Positions 16,297 to 24,836 of a DNA stretch of 40,863 nt are shown here, in pieces. Origin of the DNA: Prevotella sp. UBA3288 (GTDB lineage Bacteria > Bacteroidota > Bacteroidia > Bacteroidales > Bacteroidaceae); assembly GCA_002361655.1 (NCBI GenBank), contig DETM01000062.1:1429-42291 (forward strand), written 5' to 3'. Each line of letters starts with the position of its first letter. The first letter of the stretch is position 1. A program made the position numbers and the translations under genes. The notes below the pieces were generated by a model. The model did not search any database and was not told the origin of the DNA. It was given only the letters and a program-made list of their open reading frames with translations.

Positions 16297-16382
16297 TAGA
16301 GTTTGTCGCCCGGTTGAATGTCGAAGGCATCATACCAGCCGTCCATGTTGCAGAGGATACCGTTGGTACGCTCCTTGTTCAT
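16263..16382 (-). pseudogene. 3' remnant of an M13-family (PepO/neprilysin) metallopeptidase gene
   Basis: Read on the minus strand this stretch encodes 39 residues ending in TAA, including NGILCNMDGWYDAFD, QPGDKLY and the terminal RVRIW. This is the characteristic C-terminal end of Bacteroidetes M13 endopeptidases, which normally exceed 650 residues. The HExxH zinc site and everything else upstream are absent; the next gene on the plus strand begins 70 bases away. It overlaps the last dozen codons of the SpoU gene on the opposite strand. Most likely a full peptidase gene was deleted down to this tail. Confidence 0.75.
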
Positions 16383-16417
16383 GGAGCAATATTTTATTGA
16401 ATACTCCGTTATTATAT

Positions 16418-16454
16418 GGAATTGAGAATTGAGAATCGGGAATTGAAAATTATG
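16418..16454. repeat. AT-rich intergenic repeat (attgagaattgagaat type)
   Basis: Tandem 'attgagaattgagaatcgggaattgaaaatt' words lie immediately before the S9 peptidase ATG. They belong to the same dispersed family as the tracts at 3230, 25760 and 40413. Confidence 0.55.
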
Positions 16455-18893
16455 AATAGACTGTTATTAGGAGTATTTGCAATGGCAGCAACGACTGCCG
16501 TTGCACAGGTGAAAACAGATGTCAGCGAGTTCCGGCTTGCCGGCCCTTATGCCGTTGCAGCCCCGGTGGGCATGGACACGGTGGGCGTCAGTGGAAAGGC
16601 CTTCGACGAGACGAGCCTGCTCGACGCCCTCTCGCTCACGGCCAAGGCCACGACGACCTTCAGCGGACAGGTGCTGCCCTCGCTTGGCGATGCGAAGAGC
16701 GTGGGACTGCTCACCTATTATATAAATAATGTAGACTTCACAAAAGGCACTATCCAGGTGAAGGGTCCGAAGAACTACCGCCTCTACGTCGATGGCGAAG
16801 CCTGTCAGGGCGAGGTGACGCTGGCACCGGAGCACCATACCATCAGTCTCAAGTTCATGGCCGAACCGAACGATACCGACAGCATCAGCGTCACGATGGA
16901 CCTCTCGCGGCCCGTGGTGCCTACCGTCAGCGAACAGCATCCCTATATGGTGCACGACCTCACCGACGGCAGGCGGGTTCGCGGTGCGTCGCTGTCGGCC
17001 GACGGTTCGCTGGTGGCCGTCTCCTATCAGACCACCACTCGCGACGGCAAGAGCCAGTGGACCTACGAACTGCGTGAGGTGAAAAGCGGACGGCTGTTGC
17101 GTATGCTCGACGGCAGTCCCGAGTGGATGCCACGCTCGGTGGCCTATCTTGTCGACGAGAAGGAGGGCGGCCACCGCCGTCTCTACCGTGTCGACGCCCT
17201 GACTGCCGAGCGCACCCTGCTGGCTGCCGACCTGCCGGAGGGCGGCTATACCATGAGTCCCACCGAAGATTATCTCATCATTCATGGGCGTGAGGACGGA
17301 CCTAAGGAGGATGCCGATGTCTACCAGGTGCTCGAGATGGACGACCGTCAGCCCGGCTGGCGCTCTCGTGGCTTCCTAAGTCGCTACGACCTGAAGACGG
17401 GCATCTGCCAGCGCATCACCTTCGGCACCCGTGGCGAATATCTCTTCGACATCTCGCAGGACGGTTCCCGCCTGCTCGTCGGCTCCTCGAGGTCACGGCT
17501 GGAACGCCGTCCGACCACGGTCACCGATGTGCTACTGATGGATGTCCGCTCATTGCAGGTAGACACCATCCTGACAGCGGCCGAGTTCGTGGACGCAGCC
17601 CATCTCTCGCCCGACGGCCGGCAGATTCTCTTCGAAGGTACGCCCGAGGCCTTCGGGCGTATCGGCTGTCAACTGCCTGCCAACGTCACGCCCAGCATGA
17701 CCGAGACCGAACTCTTCCTCTGCGACATCGCCACCAAGCAGGTCACTCCGCTAACCAAAGACTTCGACCCCAGCGTCTCTGAGGTCGGCTGGTCGTGGGC
17801 CGACGGACTGGTCTATTTCTCGGCCGAAGACCGCGACTATGTGAATATGTTCGTGCTCAATCCCAAGACACGCCGCATCACCAAACTGGCAGTCAACGGC
17901 GACGACACCTACCGCTTCGACCTCGCTGCCCATGCTCCCGTCATGGCCTATCTGTCGTATAAGACCATGGAGCCGGCATCGGCCTATGTGCTGACGCAGC
18001 CCGCCTCCGCCAAGGGAAAGAGCCTGCTGCTCTTCGACGGGCGGAGCGCACTGGGCACAGCCGAACTGGGCACCTGCCGCGACTGGAACTTCCAGAACTC
18101 ACGTGGCGACACCGTCTATGGCCGTCTCTATCTGCCGAAAGATTTCGATGCTGCCAAGCAGTATCCGATGATTGTCTACTACTATGGCGGCTGTTCGCCC
18201 GTCTCCCGCTATTTCGAGTCGCCATACGCACCTCAGATGTGGAACTCGCTGGGCTATGTGGCCTATATCATCGAGCCCAGCGGTGCCACCGGCTTCGGTC
18301 AGGAGTGGGCGTCGCGCCATGTCAATACCGCTGGCCGGGGACCGGCCGACGACATCATCGAGGGGGTGAAGCGGCTCTGCGATGCCCATCCCTTCATCAA
18401 CCGTGCAAAGATTGGGTGCATGGGGGCTTCCTACGGCGGCTTCATGACCCAGTATCTGCAGACGCAGACCGACATCTTCGCCGCTGCCGTCAGCCATGCC
18501 GGCATCACCAACCACACCAGTTACTGGGGCGTGGGCTACTGGGGCTATAACTACAGCGAGGTCAGCATGGCCAACAGTTATCCGTGGAGCCATCGCGAAC
18601 TCTATGTCGACCGCTCGCCGCTCTTCAATGCCGACAAGATTCACACACCCCTGCTGCTGCTCCACGGCGATGCCGACACCAATGTGCCACTCGTCGAGAG
18701 TCTGCAGATGTTCACGGCTCTGAAACTGCTGGGGCGCGAGGTGGCACTCGTTCAGGTGAAGGGCGAGAATCACCACATCCTCGACTACGCCAAGCGCGAG
18801 AAATGGCTGGCCACGCAGATGGCCTGGTTCCAGCGCTGGCTGAAGGATGATGCCTCGTGGTGGGAGAACCTCTATCCGAAGAAAAACCTCTAA
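16452..18893 (+). CDS. Exported S9-family serine peptidase (prolyl oligopeptidase type)
   Basis: Secreted or periplasmic peptidase of 813 residues with a signal peptide ending near AVAQ (residue 18). The N-terminal two thirds form a beta-propeller-like region with repeated 'S.DG..L' elements. The C-terminal alpha/beta hydrolase domain has GASYGGF with the nucleophile Ser660, HGDADTNVP with Asp742, and ENHHIL with the catalytic His at 774 or 775. The ATG at 16452 is preferred over the upstream in-frame ATG at 16416, since the extra dozen residues come from an AT-rich repeat and would mask the signal peptide. mnmA starts 9 bases after the stop, so the two may be cotranscribed. Confidence 0.9.
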   Translation: MNRLLLGVFAMAATTAVAQVKTDVSEFRLAGPYAVAAPVGMDTVGVSGKAFDETSLLDALSLTAKATTTFSGQVLPSLGDAKSVGLLTYYINNVDFTKGTIQVKGPKNYRLYVDGEACQGEVTLAPEHHTISLKFMAEPNDTDSISVTMDLSRPVVPTVSEQHPYMVHDLTDGRRVRGASLSADGSLVAVSYQTTTRDGKSQWTYELREVKSGRLLRMLDGSPEWMPRSVAYLVDEKEGGHRRLYRVDALTAERTLLAADLPEGGYTMSPTEDYLIIHGREDGPKEDADVYQVLEMDDRQPGWRSRGFLSRYDLKTGICQRITFGTRGEYLFDISQDGSRLLVGSSRSRLERRPTTVTDVLLMDVRSLQVDTILTAAEFVDAAHLSPDGRQILFEGTPEAFGRIGCQLPANVTPSMTETELFLCDIATKQVTPLTKDFDPSVSEVGWSWADGLVYFSAEDRDYVNMFVLNPKTRRITKLAVNGDDTYRFDLAAHAPVMAYLSYKTMEPASAYVLTQPASAKGKSLLLFDGRSALGTAELGTCRDWNFQNSRGDTVYGRLYLPKDFDAAKQYPMIVYYYGGCSPVSRYFESPYAPQMWNSLGYVAYIIEPSGATGFGQEWASRHVNTAGRGPADDIIEGVKRLCDAHPFINRAKIGCMGASYGGFMTQYLQTQTDIFAAAVSHAGITNHTSYWGVGYWGYNYSEVSMANSYPWSHRELYVDRSPLFNADKIHTPLLLLHGDADTNVPLVESLQMFTALKLLGREVALVQVKGENHHILDYAKREKWLATQMAWFQRWLKDDASWWENLYPKKNL

Positions 18894-18902
18894 GTGACGA
18901 TC

Positions 18903-20039
18903 ATGAATACAGAAGAACTGACAGATAAACGCATAGCCGTGCTGCTATCGGGCGGTGTGGACAGCAGTGTGGTGGTCTATGAACTGGCCCGGCTGGGGCT
19001 TCATCCGGACTGCTTCTATATCAATATAGGACCAGAGGAAGAGGAGCAGTGGGACTGTACGGCAGAGGAAGACCTGGAGATGGCCACTGCCGTCGCCCAT
19101 AAGTACGGATGCCGCCTGGAGGTTGTCGACTGTCATCGTGAGTATTGGAACCAGGTGACGAAATACACGATGGACAAGGTGCGGGCAGGGCTCACGCCCA
19201 ACCCCGACGTGATGTGTAACCGGCTGATTAAGTTTGGCGCTTTTCATGAGAAGCGTGGTCACGACTACGACCTCATCGCCACTGGCCATTATGCACAGAC
19301 AGAAGAGGAAATTGTCAATAGACAGTACCCCGACAATAGATTGTTAAATTGTAAATTGTCAAATCGTAAATTAAAATGGCTTTGCACTAGTCCAGACCCG
19401 GTGAAAGACCAGACGGACTTCCTGGCGCAGATCTACGGCTGGCAACTGGACAAGGCTCTCTTTCCCATTGGTCACTACATGAAAGACGAGGTGCGACAGA
19501 TTGCCGAGCGCGAACATCTGGTCAACGCCAGGCGCAGGGACTCACAGGGCATCTGCTTCCTGGGCAGGATTGACTACGCGGAATATATAAAGAGGTACGT
19601 GGGCGAGCAGGCCGGCGACGTCGTCGAACTGGAGACCGGGCGGCGCATCGGCGAGCACCGTGGCCATTGGTTCTACACCATCGGCCAGCGCAAAGGGCTC
19701 GGCTTCGGGGGCGGTCCTTGGTTCATCGTGAAAAAGGATGTGGCACGAAACATTCTCTACGTCAGTCACGGCTACGACCCGGAGACAGCCTACAAGCAGG
19801 ACTTCCCCATCCACGGCTTCCATAGCATCAACGGGGTGATGCCCGGCGAACAGATCACCTTTAAGATCCGTCATACCCCCGAGTTTCATTCTGCCACCCT
19901 GGAACCTACGGGCGACGGCTCTTTCGTCGTACACTCCACCGACCGTATCCACGGCGTGGCCCCCGGCCAGTTCTGTGTCGTCTACGACGAACAGCACCAC
20001 CGCTGCTACGGTTCGGGCGAAATTACCGTCTTTGGCTGA
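18903..20039 (+). CDS. mnmA: tRNA 2-thiouridylase MnmA with an in-frame AT-rich repeat insertion
   Basis: Transfers sulfur to U34 of Lys, Glu and Gln tRNAs. 378 residues from the ATG at 18903 (a GTG at 18894 is in frame). Seen: PP-loop SGGVDS (16-21), TPNPDVMCN with catalytic Cys105, GHYA, KDQTDFL, the second active-site Cys218 in SQGICFLG, and IGQRKGLGFGGGPW. Between TEEE and WLCTSPDPVKDQ lies a stretch of about 22 residues (137-158) rich in N, R, L and K whose DNA is an intergenic-type AT-rich repeat (19311-19379). It falls in a loop ahead of the conserved KDQ segment, and both cysteines and the frame are preserved, so activity is probably kept. Confidence 0.94.
   Translation: MNTEELTDKRIAVLLSGGVDSSVVVYELARLGLHPDCFYINIGPEEEEQWDCTAEEDLEMATAVAHKYGCRLEVVDCHREYWNQVTKYTMDKVRAGLTPNPDVMCNRLIKFGAFHEKRGHDYDLIATGHYAQTEEEIVNRQYPDNRLLNCKLSNRKLKWLCTSPDPVKDQTDFLAQIYGWQLDKALFPIGHYMKDEVRQIAEREHLVNARRRDSQGICFLGRIDYAEYIKRYVGEQAGDVVELETGRRIGEHRGHWFYTIGQRKGLGFGGGPWFIVKKDVARNILYVSHGYDPETAYKQDFPIHGFHSINGVMPGEQITFKIRHTPEFHSATLEPTGDGSFVVHSTDRIHGVAPGQFCVVYDEQHHRCYGSGEITVFG
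19311..19379. repeat. AT-rich intergenic-type repeat inside mnmA
   Basis: About 69 bases, far more AT-rich than the surrounding gene, contain GTTAAATTGTAAA, TAAATTGTAAAT-like and AAATCGTAAA words also found in the gaps at 1532-1600 and 12160-12200. It is read through in frame. Confidence 0.8.
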
Positions 20040-20055
20040 GTTCTTGCTGATGTAT

Positions 20056-20081
20056 AAAAAGACTGGCAGAAGGTGACAGTC
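20056..20081 (-). terminator. Probable terminator after the deacetylase gene
   Basis: On the minus strand a 5-bp stem (GACTG/CAGTC, 20077-20081 with 20061-20065) is followed by TTTTT (20056-20060). The first arm overlaps the stop codon region. The stem is short, so confidence is moderate. Confidence 0.45.
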
Positions 20082-20697
20082 AGCGCATGTCGAATATCTT
20101 GAAGGCGTAGCCTTGCTCCTTGAGCCAACGGATGCTCTCAGGGAGGGCGGTACGTAATTTGTCGATGCTCTTCAGACTGTCGTGAAACGTGATGATAGAG
20201 CCGTTGCGGGCGTAGCGCTTCACATTGTTGACCACATCGTCGGCCGTGAGCCATTTAGAGTAGTCGCGGGTAACGAGGTCCCACATCACTATCTTATACT
20301 TGCGCGACAGCCAGGCATACTGCCCCAGTCGCATCCATCCGTGGGGCGGACGTACCAGCCGGCTGTGGATATATGCATTGGCTTTCTCGACATTGTAACT
20401 GTACTCGCGGATAGTGTGGCGCAGCGAACCGATATGGTTGTGGGTGTGGTTGCCCACTTGATGGCCTTCGTCGACGATACGCTGGTAGAGGTCGGGATAT
20501 TTGCGCACATTGTCGCCCACCATAAAGAAAGTAGCCTTGACGTCCTCCCGTTGGAGAACGTCAAGGATGAAGGGAGTAGCCTCAGGAATGGGGCCATCGT
20601 CGAACGTCAGGTAGACTGCGTGGTCGCGATGGTCCATTCTCCACAGGGCTTTCGGGTAGAGCCATCGAAGATAGATGGCCGGCTGTTCGATAATCAC
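20080..20697 (-). CDS. Polysaccharide deacetylase (NodB homology, CE4 type)
   Basis: Metal-dependent de-N-acetylase-like enzyme of 205 residues covering just the NodB domain. Seen: motif 1 TFDDGP (31-36, catalytic Asp33 and metal Asp34), motif 2 HTHNH (His84, His88), motif 3 RPPHGWMR (116-123), motif 4 around DLVTRDYSKW (140-149), and motif 5 FHDS (171-174). There is no signal peptide. The start is GTG at 20697, 26 bases after the DUF2723 stop; the longer open frame overlaps DUF2723 and is not credible. Cotranscription with the DUF2723 gene suggests a surface-glycan role, but the substrate is unknown. Confidence 0.88.
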   Translation of the reverse strand: MIIEQPAIYLRWLYPKALWRMDHRDHAVYLTFDDGPIPEATPFILDVLQREDVKATFFMVGDNVRKYPDLYQRIVDEGHQVGNHTHNHIGSLRHTIREYSYNVEKANAYIHSRLVRPPHGWMRLGQYAWLSRKYKIVMWDLVTRDYSKWLTADDVVNNVKRYARNGSIITFHDSLKSIDKLRTALPESIRWLKEQGYAFKIFDMR

Positions 20698-20723
20698 CGT
20701 TTCTGTCTTCTCTGTGCTAGGGT

Positions 20724-23700
20724 TTACTGTGGCAGTGGGCCGCCTCGGCGTATGTAGGTGTCGAGGTGCTGGGCCAGTTGGCTGTCGTACTGTTCGGCCA
20801 CGGTCATGTCGCATTGCGAAGCGATGTCGATGAGGTGGCGCATGATGTAGAACATCTGCAATTGGCAGTTGCTGATACAACTGTGGAAGAGCGAGGCATC
20901 CAGCGTGTTGTAGAAGGTCATCGACTGGTCGGAGTTGGTCCACAGGGCCTTGACGATCTCCATGGCCTTCTCTGCATTGCCAATCTGGGCATAGGCGCGG
21001 GCCATGTCGATGCTGCCGCTCTGGAAGTCGTGAGGCACGTTGTAGGACGGTATCTCCTTGTCGCACTTCTCGAGCACCTTGGCAGCCTTGACGGTGTCGC
21101 CCTCGGCAATGAGGTTCTGTGCCAACTTGACCATCAGCCGGCGGTGGGTGTAGCACATCCGCATGACGGTCTCGTCGAGATAGATGCCCGGCTGGTCGAT
21201 GCCTCCGAACTTATAGCGGTTCATCACGTTGTCGTAGGTCTTCTCGGTGTCGAAATTGGTCATGCCCGGCAACGGCTGTTCGTTGATGTTGGTGGTGAAC
21301 GGCGTGATACGGTTGGCCAGTCCTTCCTGCACGAAGTTGTCGCCCAGGTTCATGTAGTTCTCTTGGCCCACGGTGTAAGCCACGTAGATCGGACGTGTCC
21401 AGTTGGCGTTGGCCAGCAGTTCAAGCATCATCAGTTTGCTCTTGTCCAGTCCGCCGAGCCCCTTCAGCGAGATGACCATGCGGTCGGGGATGCTGTCGCC
21501 CTGCATCTTCATGCCGCTCTTGCGGACGGCCTCCTTGTCGATGGTCAGGTAGACGGTATCGGTGGGGATGACGTGCAGGTCGGCCTCGAGGTCGTAGTAG
21601 TAGTCGCTCTTAATCTCGTCCATCTGGCTGTAGGCCAGTTCGATGGCGGCCTTCTGGCGCTGCTTGAGTTCACTGCTGCGATGGTCGCGTACCCAGTATT
21701 CGAGCACGTTCTTCAGTTCGTAGGGGTCGTCGCCAAAGAGTTCCTTCACCTCGGCAGGGTACTGCTGGCGCAGCAGTTCAATGGCGTGGCGGATATGGCG
21801 GTCGACCTTCACATATTCATTTGTACCCGTGCAATATTCCAGTCGGCTCCAGGTGATAGGCAGCGACGGTGAGTTGTTGGGCGCCTCGAAGGCCGGGCGT
21901 ATCATCTGGTCGATGTACCAGTCGGTGTTGAGGTACGACAGGTTGCACACACGGGCATCCGTACGCACACCCTCCGTATCCTGGTTGTACCACAGTGGGA
22001 AGGTGTCGTTGTCACCGTTGGTGAAGATGATGGGCTTGCTCTTCTGCTTTGTGCCGTCAGGCAGCGTCACTTCTTCCTGTAGGGTCATCAGGTAGTTCTG
22101 TCCGAAGTCGGTACAGGTGTAGCGGCCGGAGCGGTCGTGGTCGTCCCAGGTCTGCGAACCCATCTGGATGGGTACGAGCAGACAGACGACGGCAGTGACG
22201 GCTGCCACGGCGGTCTGTGCCTGCTGCTGTTTCAGGAGCGTGTTGATGGCGCTGATGATGGCCGCCACGCCCATGCCGCACCAGATGGCGTAGGCATAGA
22301 ACGAGCCGGCATAGGCATAGTCGCGTTCACGAGGCTGCAGGGGTGTCTGGTTCAGGTAGAGCACGATGGCCAGACCGGTCATGAAGAACAGGAAGAAGAC
22401 CACCCAGAACTGCTTGATGCCCTTTTGGCCGCGCATAAACACCTGGAACAGTATGCCCAGTAGTCCGAGGATGAGCGGCAGGCAGTAGAACACGTTGTGA
22501 CCCTTGTTGTTCTTCAGCGTGTCAGGCAGCAGCGACTGGTCGCCCAGTCGTGCATTGTCGAGGAACGTGAAACCGGTGAGCCAGTTGCCGTGCTCGATGT
22601 CACCATGCCCCTGTATGTCGTTCTGACGGCCTGCGAAGTTCCACAGGAAGTAGCGCCAATACATCCAGTTGCACTGATAGGAGAAGAAGAAGGTCAGGTT
22701 CTCCCATTGTGTCGGTATGTTGACGGTGTTGCCCTTGCGATAGTTGGAAGGCTCGTTCTGTCCCTCGATATGTCCGTTCTTGCCGGCCCAACTGTTATAC
22801 TGCTCGATGTGGCGCTGGTCGTTGGAGTACATACGTGGGAACAGCATGTTCTGTGCATAGATGGGCTTGTCTTTGGTGATCTGCTCACCCTTGGCATCGA
22901 GGCAAGAGTAGCGGTCGGGCTCTTCGGCCGACTTCTTCTCCACGCGGTGCCAAATGGGAGCACCCTCGGACATCTGGACCGAGCCCTCGTCGTTGATCTT
23001 ATACTCTGAACTGTAGGCCTGGCCATAGAGCAGGGGGCGGTAGCCATATTGGTCGCGGCTCAGGTAGTTGCCCAGGGTGAAGATGTCTTCGGGCGAGTTC
23101 TGGTCCATCGGGGGGTTGGCCGACGAGCGGATGACGATGACGGCATACGTGGAGTAGCCAATCATCAGCATGAGCATACAGAGCAGGGTCGTGTTCTTCA
23201 GACGGGTAGTGACGAGCGGCGTCTTCATGCCGGGCAGGAAGAGTACGCCGGCCAGTACGGCCAGTAACAGCAGACCGATGAAGAAGGCACTCCAGCCGAA
23301 ACCGTAGAACGGAATGCCCAGCATGGCGACAGCCAGTAGGAAGGCGATGTTCTGACGCACCCAACTGCCTTTGGTCTCGTTGGCCGTCTGCGTCTCAAAG
23401 ATGGCCCAGATGACGAGGGCTACCAGCAGGACGATGTAGACGTATTCGCCAGAGTTGAACGGCATGCCCAGCGTGTTGACGAAGAACAGTTCGAACCATC
23501 CTCCGACGGTGATGATGCCCGGCACGACGCCGTAGAGCACGGCGGCCAGCACCACGAATGAGATGAGCAGTGCCACGATGGAACCCATGAGGTTGGCCTT
23601 CGGGTAGCGTTTGAAGTAGTAGACCAGCACGATGGCTGGCAGGCACAACAGGTTCAGCAGGTGGACACCGATGGAGAGGCCCGTCATATACATGATCAGT

Positions 23701-24233
23701 ACCAGCCAGCGGTCGCTGTGGGGCTCGTCGGCATGGTCTTCCCATTTCAGTATGAGCCAGAACACCACGGCCGTGAAGGCCGACGAGTAGGCATAGACCT
23801 CACCCTCGACGGCCGAGAACCAGAAGGTGTCGCTGAAGGTGTAGATGAGGGCGCCCACCAGACCGGAGGCTTCGATGGCGATGAGCCGCCATGCGGACAG
23901 TTCCTCCCAACGGTCGATGAGCAGGCGGCGCACCAAGTGCGTGATGCTCCAGAAGAGGAACAGGATACACGTGGCGGAAAGCAGGGCGCTCATCGTGTTC
24001 ACCATGCGGGCCACCTGTGTCGGGTCGCTGGTTAACTGTGAGAATAGGTTGGCTGTCAGCATGAAGAAGGGTGCACCGGGCGGGTGACCGATTTCCAGTT
24101 TGTAGCCTGTGGTGATAAACTCAGGGCAGTCCCAGAACGAGGCTGTCGGCTCAATGGTCAGACAATAGACGATGGCGGCTACCAAGAACGTAAGCCATCC
24201 CACGACATTGTCCACGAGACGAAATTGTTTCAT
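20724..24233 (-). CDS. DUF2723 membrane protein, GT-C glycosyltransferase-like
   Basis: Large integral-membrane protein of 1169 residues. The N-terminal DUF2723 domain has about a dozen membrane helices and the conserved first loop WDCPEF (34-39), whose acidic residues resemble the catalytic loop of GT-C glycosyltransferases. A long soluble C-terminal region (about 600-1169) follows and ends in helical repeats. The family has been linked to protein O-glycosylation (TMEM260 relatives); a role in O-glycosylation or lipid-linked sugar transfer is inference. I used the ATG at 24233, directly before the conserved FRLVDNVVGW; the extra 16 codons upstream cross the promoter leader. A deacetylase gene follows. 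Confidence 0.9.
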   Translation of the reverse strand: MKQFRLVDNVVGWLTFLVAAIVYCLTIEPTASFWDCPEFITTGYKLEIGHPPGAPFFMLTANLFSQLTSDPTQVARMVNTMSALLSATCILFLFWSITHLVRRLLIDRWEELSAWRLIAIEASGLVGALIYTFSDTFWFSAVEGEVYAYSSAFTAVVFWLILKWEDHADEPHSDRWLVLIMYMTGLSIGVHLLNLLCLPAIVLVYYFKRYPKANLMGSIVALLISFVVLAAVLYGVVPGIITVGGWFELFFVNTLGMPFNSGEYVYIVLLVALVIWAIFETQTANETKGSWVRQNIAFLLAVAMLGIPFYGFGWSAFFIGLLLLAVLAGVLFLPGMKTPLVTTRLKNTTLLCMLMLMIGYSTYAVIVIRSSANPPMDQNSPEDIFTLGNYLSRDQYGYRPLLYGQAYSSEYKINDEGSVQMSEGAPIWHRVEKKSAEEPDRYSCLDAKGEQITKDKPIYAQNMLFPRMYSNDQRHIEQYNSWAGKNGHIEGQNEPSNYRKGNTVNIPTQWENLTFFFSYQCNWMYWRYFLWNFAGRQNDIQGHGDIEHGNWLTGFTFLDNARLGDQSLLPDTLKNNKGHNVFYCLPLILGLLGILFQVFMRGQKGIKQFWVVFFLFFMTGLAIVLYLNQTPLQPRERDYAYAGSFYAYAIWCGMGVAAIISAINTLLKQQQAQTAVAAVTAVVCLLVPIQMGSQTWDDHDRSGRYTCTDFGQNYLMTLQEEVTLPDGTKQKSKPIIFTNGDNDTFPLWYNQDTEGVRTDARVCNLSYLNTDWYIDQMIRPAFEAPNNSPSLPITWSRLEYCTGTNEYVKVDRHIRHAIELLRQQYPAEVKELFGDDPYELKNVLEYWVRDHRSSELKQRQKAAIELAYSQMDEIKSDYYYDLEADLHVIPTDTVYLTIDKEAVRKSGMKMQGDSIPDRMVISLKGLGGLDKSKLMMLELLANANWTRPIYVAYTVGQENYMNLGDNFVQEGLANRITPFTTNINEQPLPGMTNFDTEKTYDNVMNRYKFGGIDQPGIYLDETVMRMCYTHRRLMVKLAQNLIAEGDTVKAAKVLEKCDKEIPSYNVPHDFQSGSIDMARAYAQIGNAEKAMEIVKALWTNSDQSMTFYNTLDASLFHSCISNCQLQMFYIMRHLIDIASQCDMTVAEQYDSQLAQHLDTYIRRGGPLPQ

Positions 24234-24278
24234 AGAATCTAATAATGTACTTTTTGCACTAAAATTCGAATTTGACTG

Positions 24279-24286
24279 CAAAGGTA
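24279..24286 (-). promoter_or_regulatory. -7 box of the DUF2723 operon
   Basis: TACCTTTG on the minus strand, 45 bases before the ATG at 24233. No matching -33 TTTG is seen. Confidence 0.6.
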
Positions 24287-24373
24287 CAAATAAGTTGAGA
24301 GTTTATGGCGAAGAGTTGTGAGTTTTTTGTTGCGCTTAGTTTTTTTTAAGACGCGAGCCCCTGCGGTGACTGT

Positions 24374-24808
24374 TCAGTAGAGCCATTCCGTGCCGTAGAC
24401 CAGCAGCAGGTAGCGCAGAAACTTGCCCGCAGCGATGGTGACAAAAGAGATGAGCATGTTGGCACGTGTCAGACCCAGAATGACGGTGATGGCACTGCCC
24501 AAAACGGGCAGGAAGGCAAAGAAGCCCATCCATGCGCCGCGTCCGGCCATGAAGCGACGGGCGCGGTCCATGTTTTTTTTCTTGATGTGCAAGTATTTCT
24601 CTATCCACTCGAGTTTGCCCATACGGCCGACGAAATAGTTGAATACCGAACCGAGAACATTGCCTATGGTGCCATAGATGATCAGCGGCCATGCATCCAG
24701 TCTGGTCAGCAGACTGAGCATGACGGCCTCACTGGAGAAAGGGAAGACGCTGCCGGCCAGGAAGGCTGCAACGAACATGCCCCAGTAGCCATAGGTTTCA
24801 AATAACAT
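24374..24808 (-). CDS. YqaA-family (DedA/VTT-related) inner-membrane protein
   Basis: Small membrane protein of 144 residues with about four helices. The pattern FPFSSEAVMLSLL near the N terminus, NVLGSVFNYFVGR in the middle and FLPVLGSAITVILGL towards the end match the SNARE-associated/VTT domain of the YqaA type. Relatives of this superfamily are lipid scramblases or transporters, but the role of YqaA itself is not established. It follows the preceding membrane-protein gene by 6 bases in the purD transcript. Confidence 0.8.
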   Translation of the reverse strand: MLFETYGYWGMFVAAFLAGSVFPFSSEAVMLSLLTRLDAWPLIIYGTIGNVLGSVFNYFVGRMGKLEWIEKYLHIKKKNMDRARRFMAGRGAWMGFFAFLPVLGSAITVILGLTRANMLISFVTIAAGKFLRYLLLVYGTEWLY

Positions 24809-24836
24809 TAAAGATTAAGCATTAAAGATTAAACAG
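24808..24836. repeat. AT-rich direct repeat at a gene junction
   Basis: ATTAAAGATTAA occurs twice in tandem across the 6-base gap between the two membrane-protein genes. It supplies the last codons of the upstream gene. Confidence 0.5.

Noticed and set aside
20698..21156. N-terminal extension of the deacetylase
   Set aside because: It would overlap more than 400 bases of the DUF2723 gene; the GTG at 20697 just after that gene fits the domain start.
20766..21872. 368-codon plus-strand open frame opposite the DUF2723 gene
   Set aside because: Shadow frame rich in V, H and G with no domain, as expected from high third-position GC.
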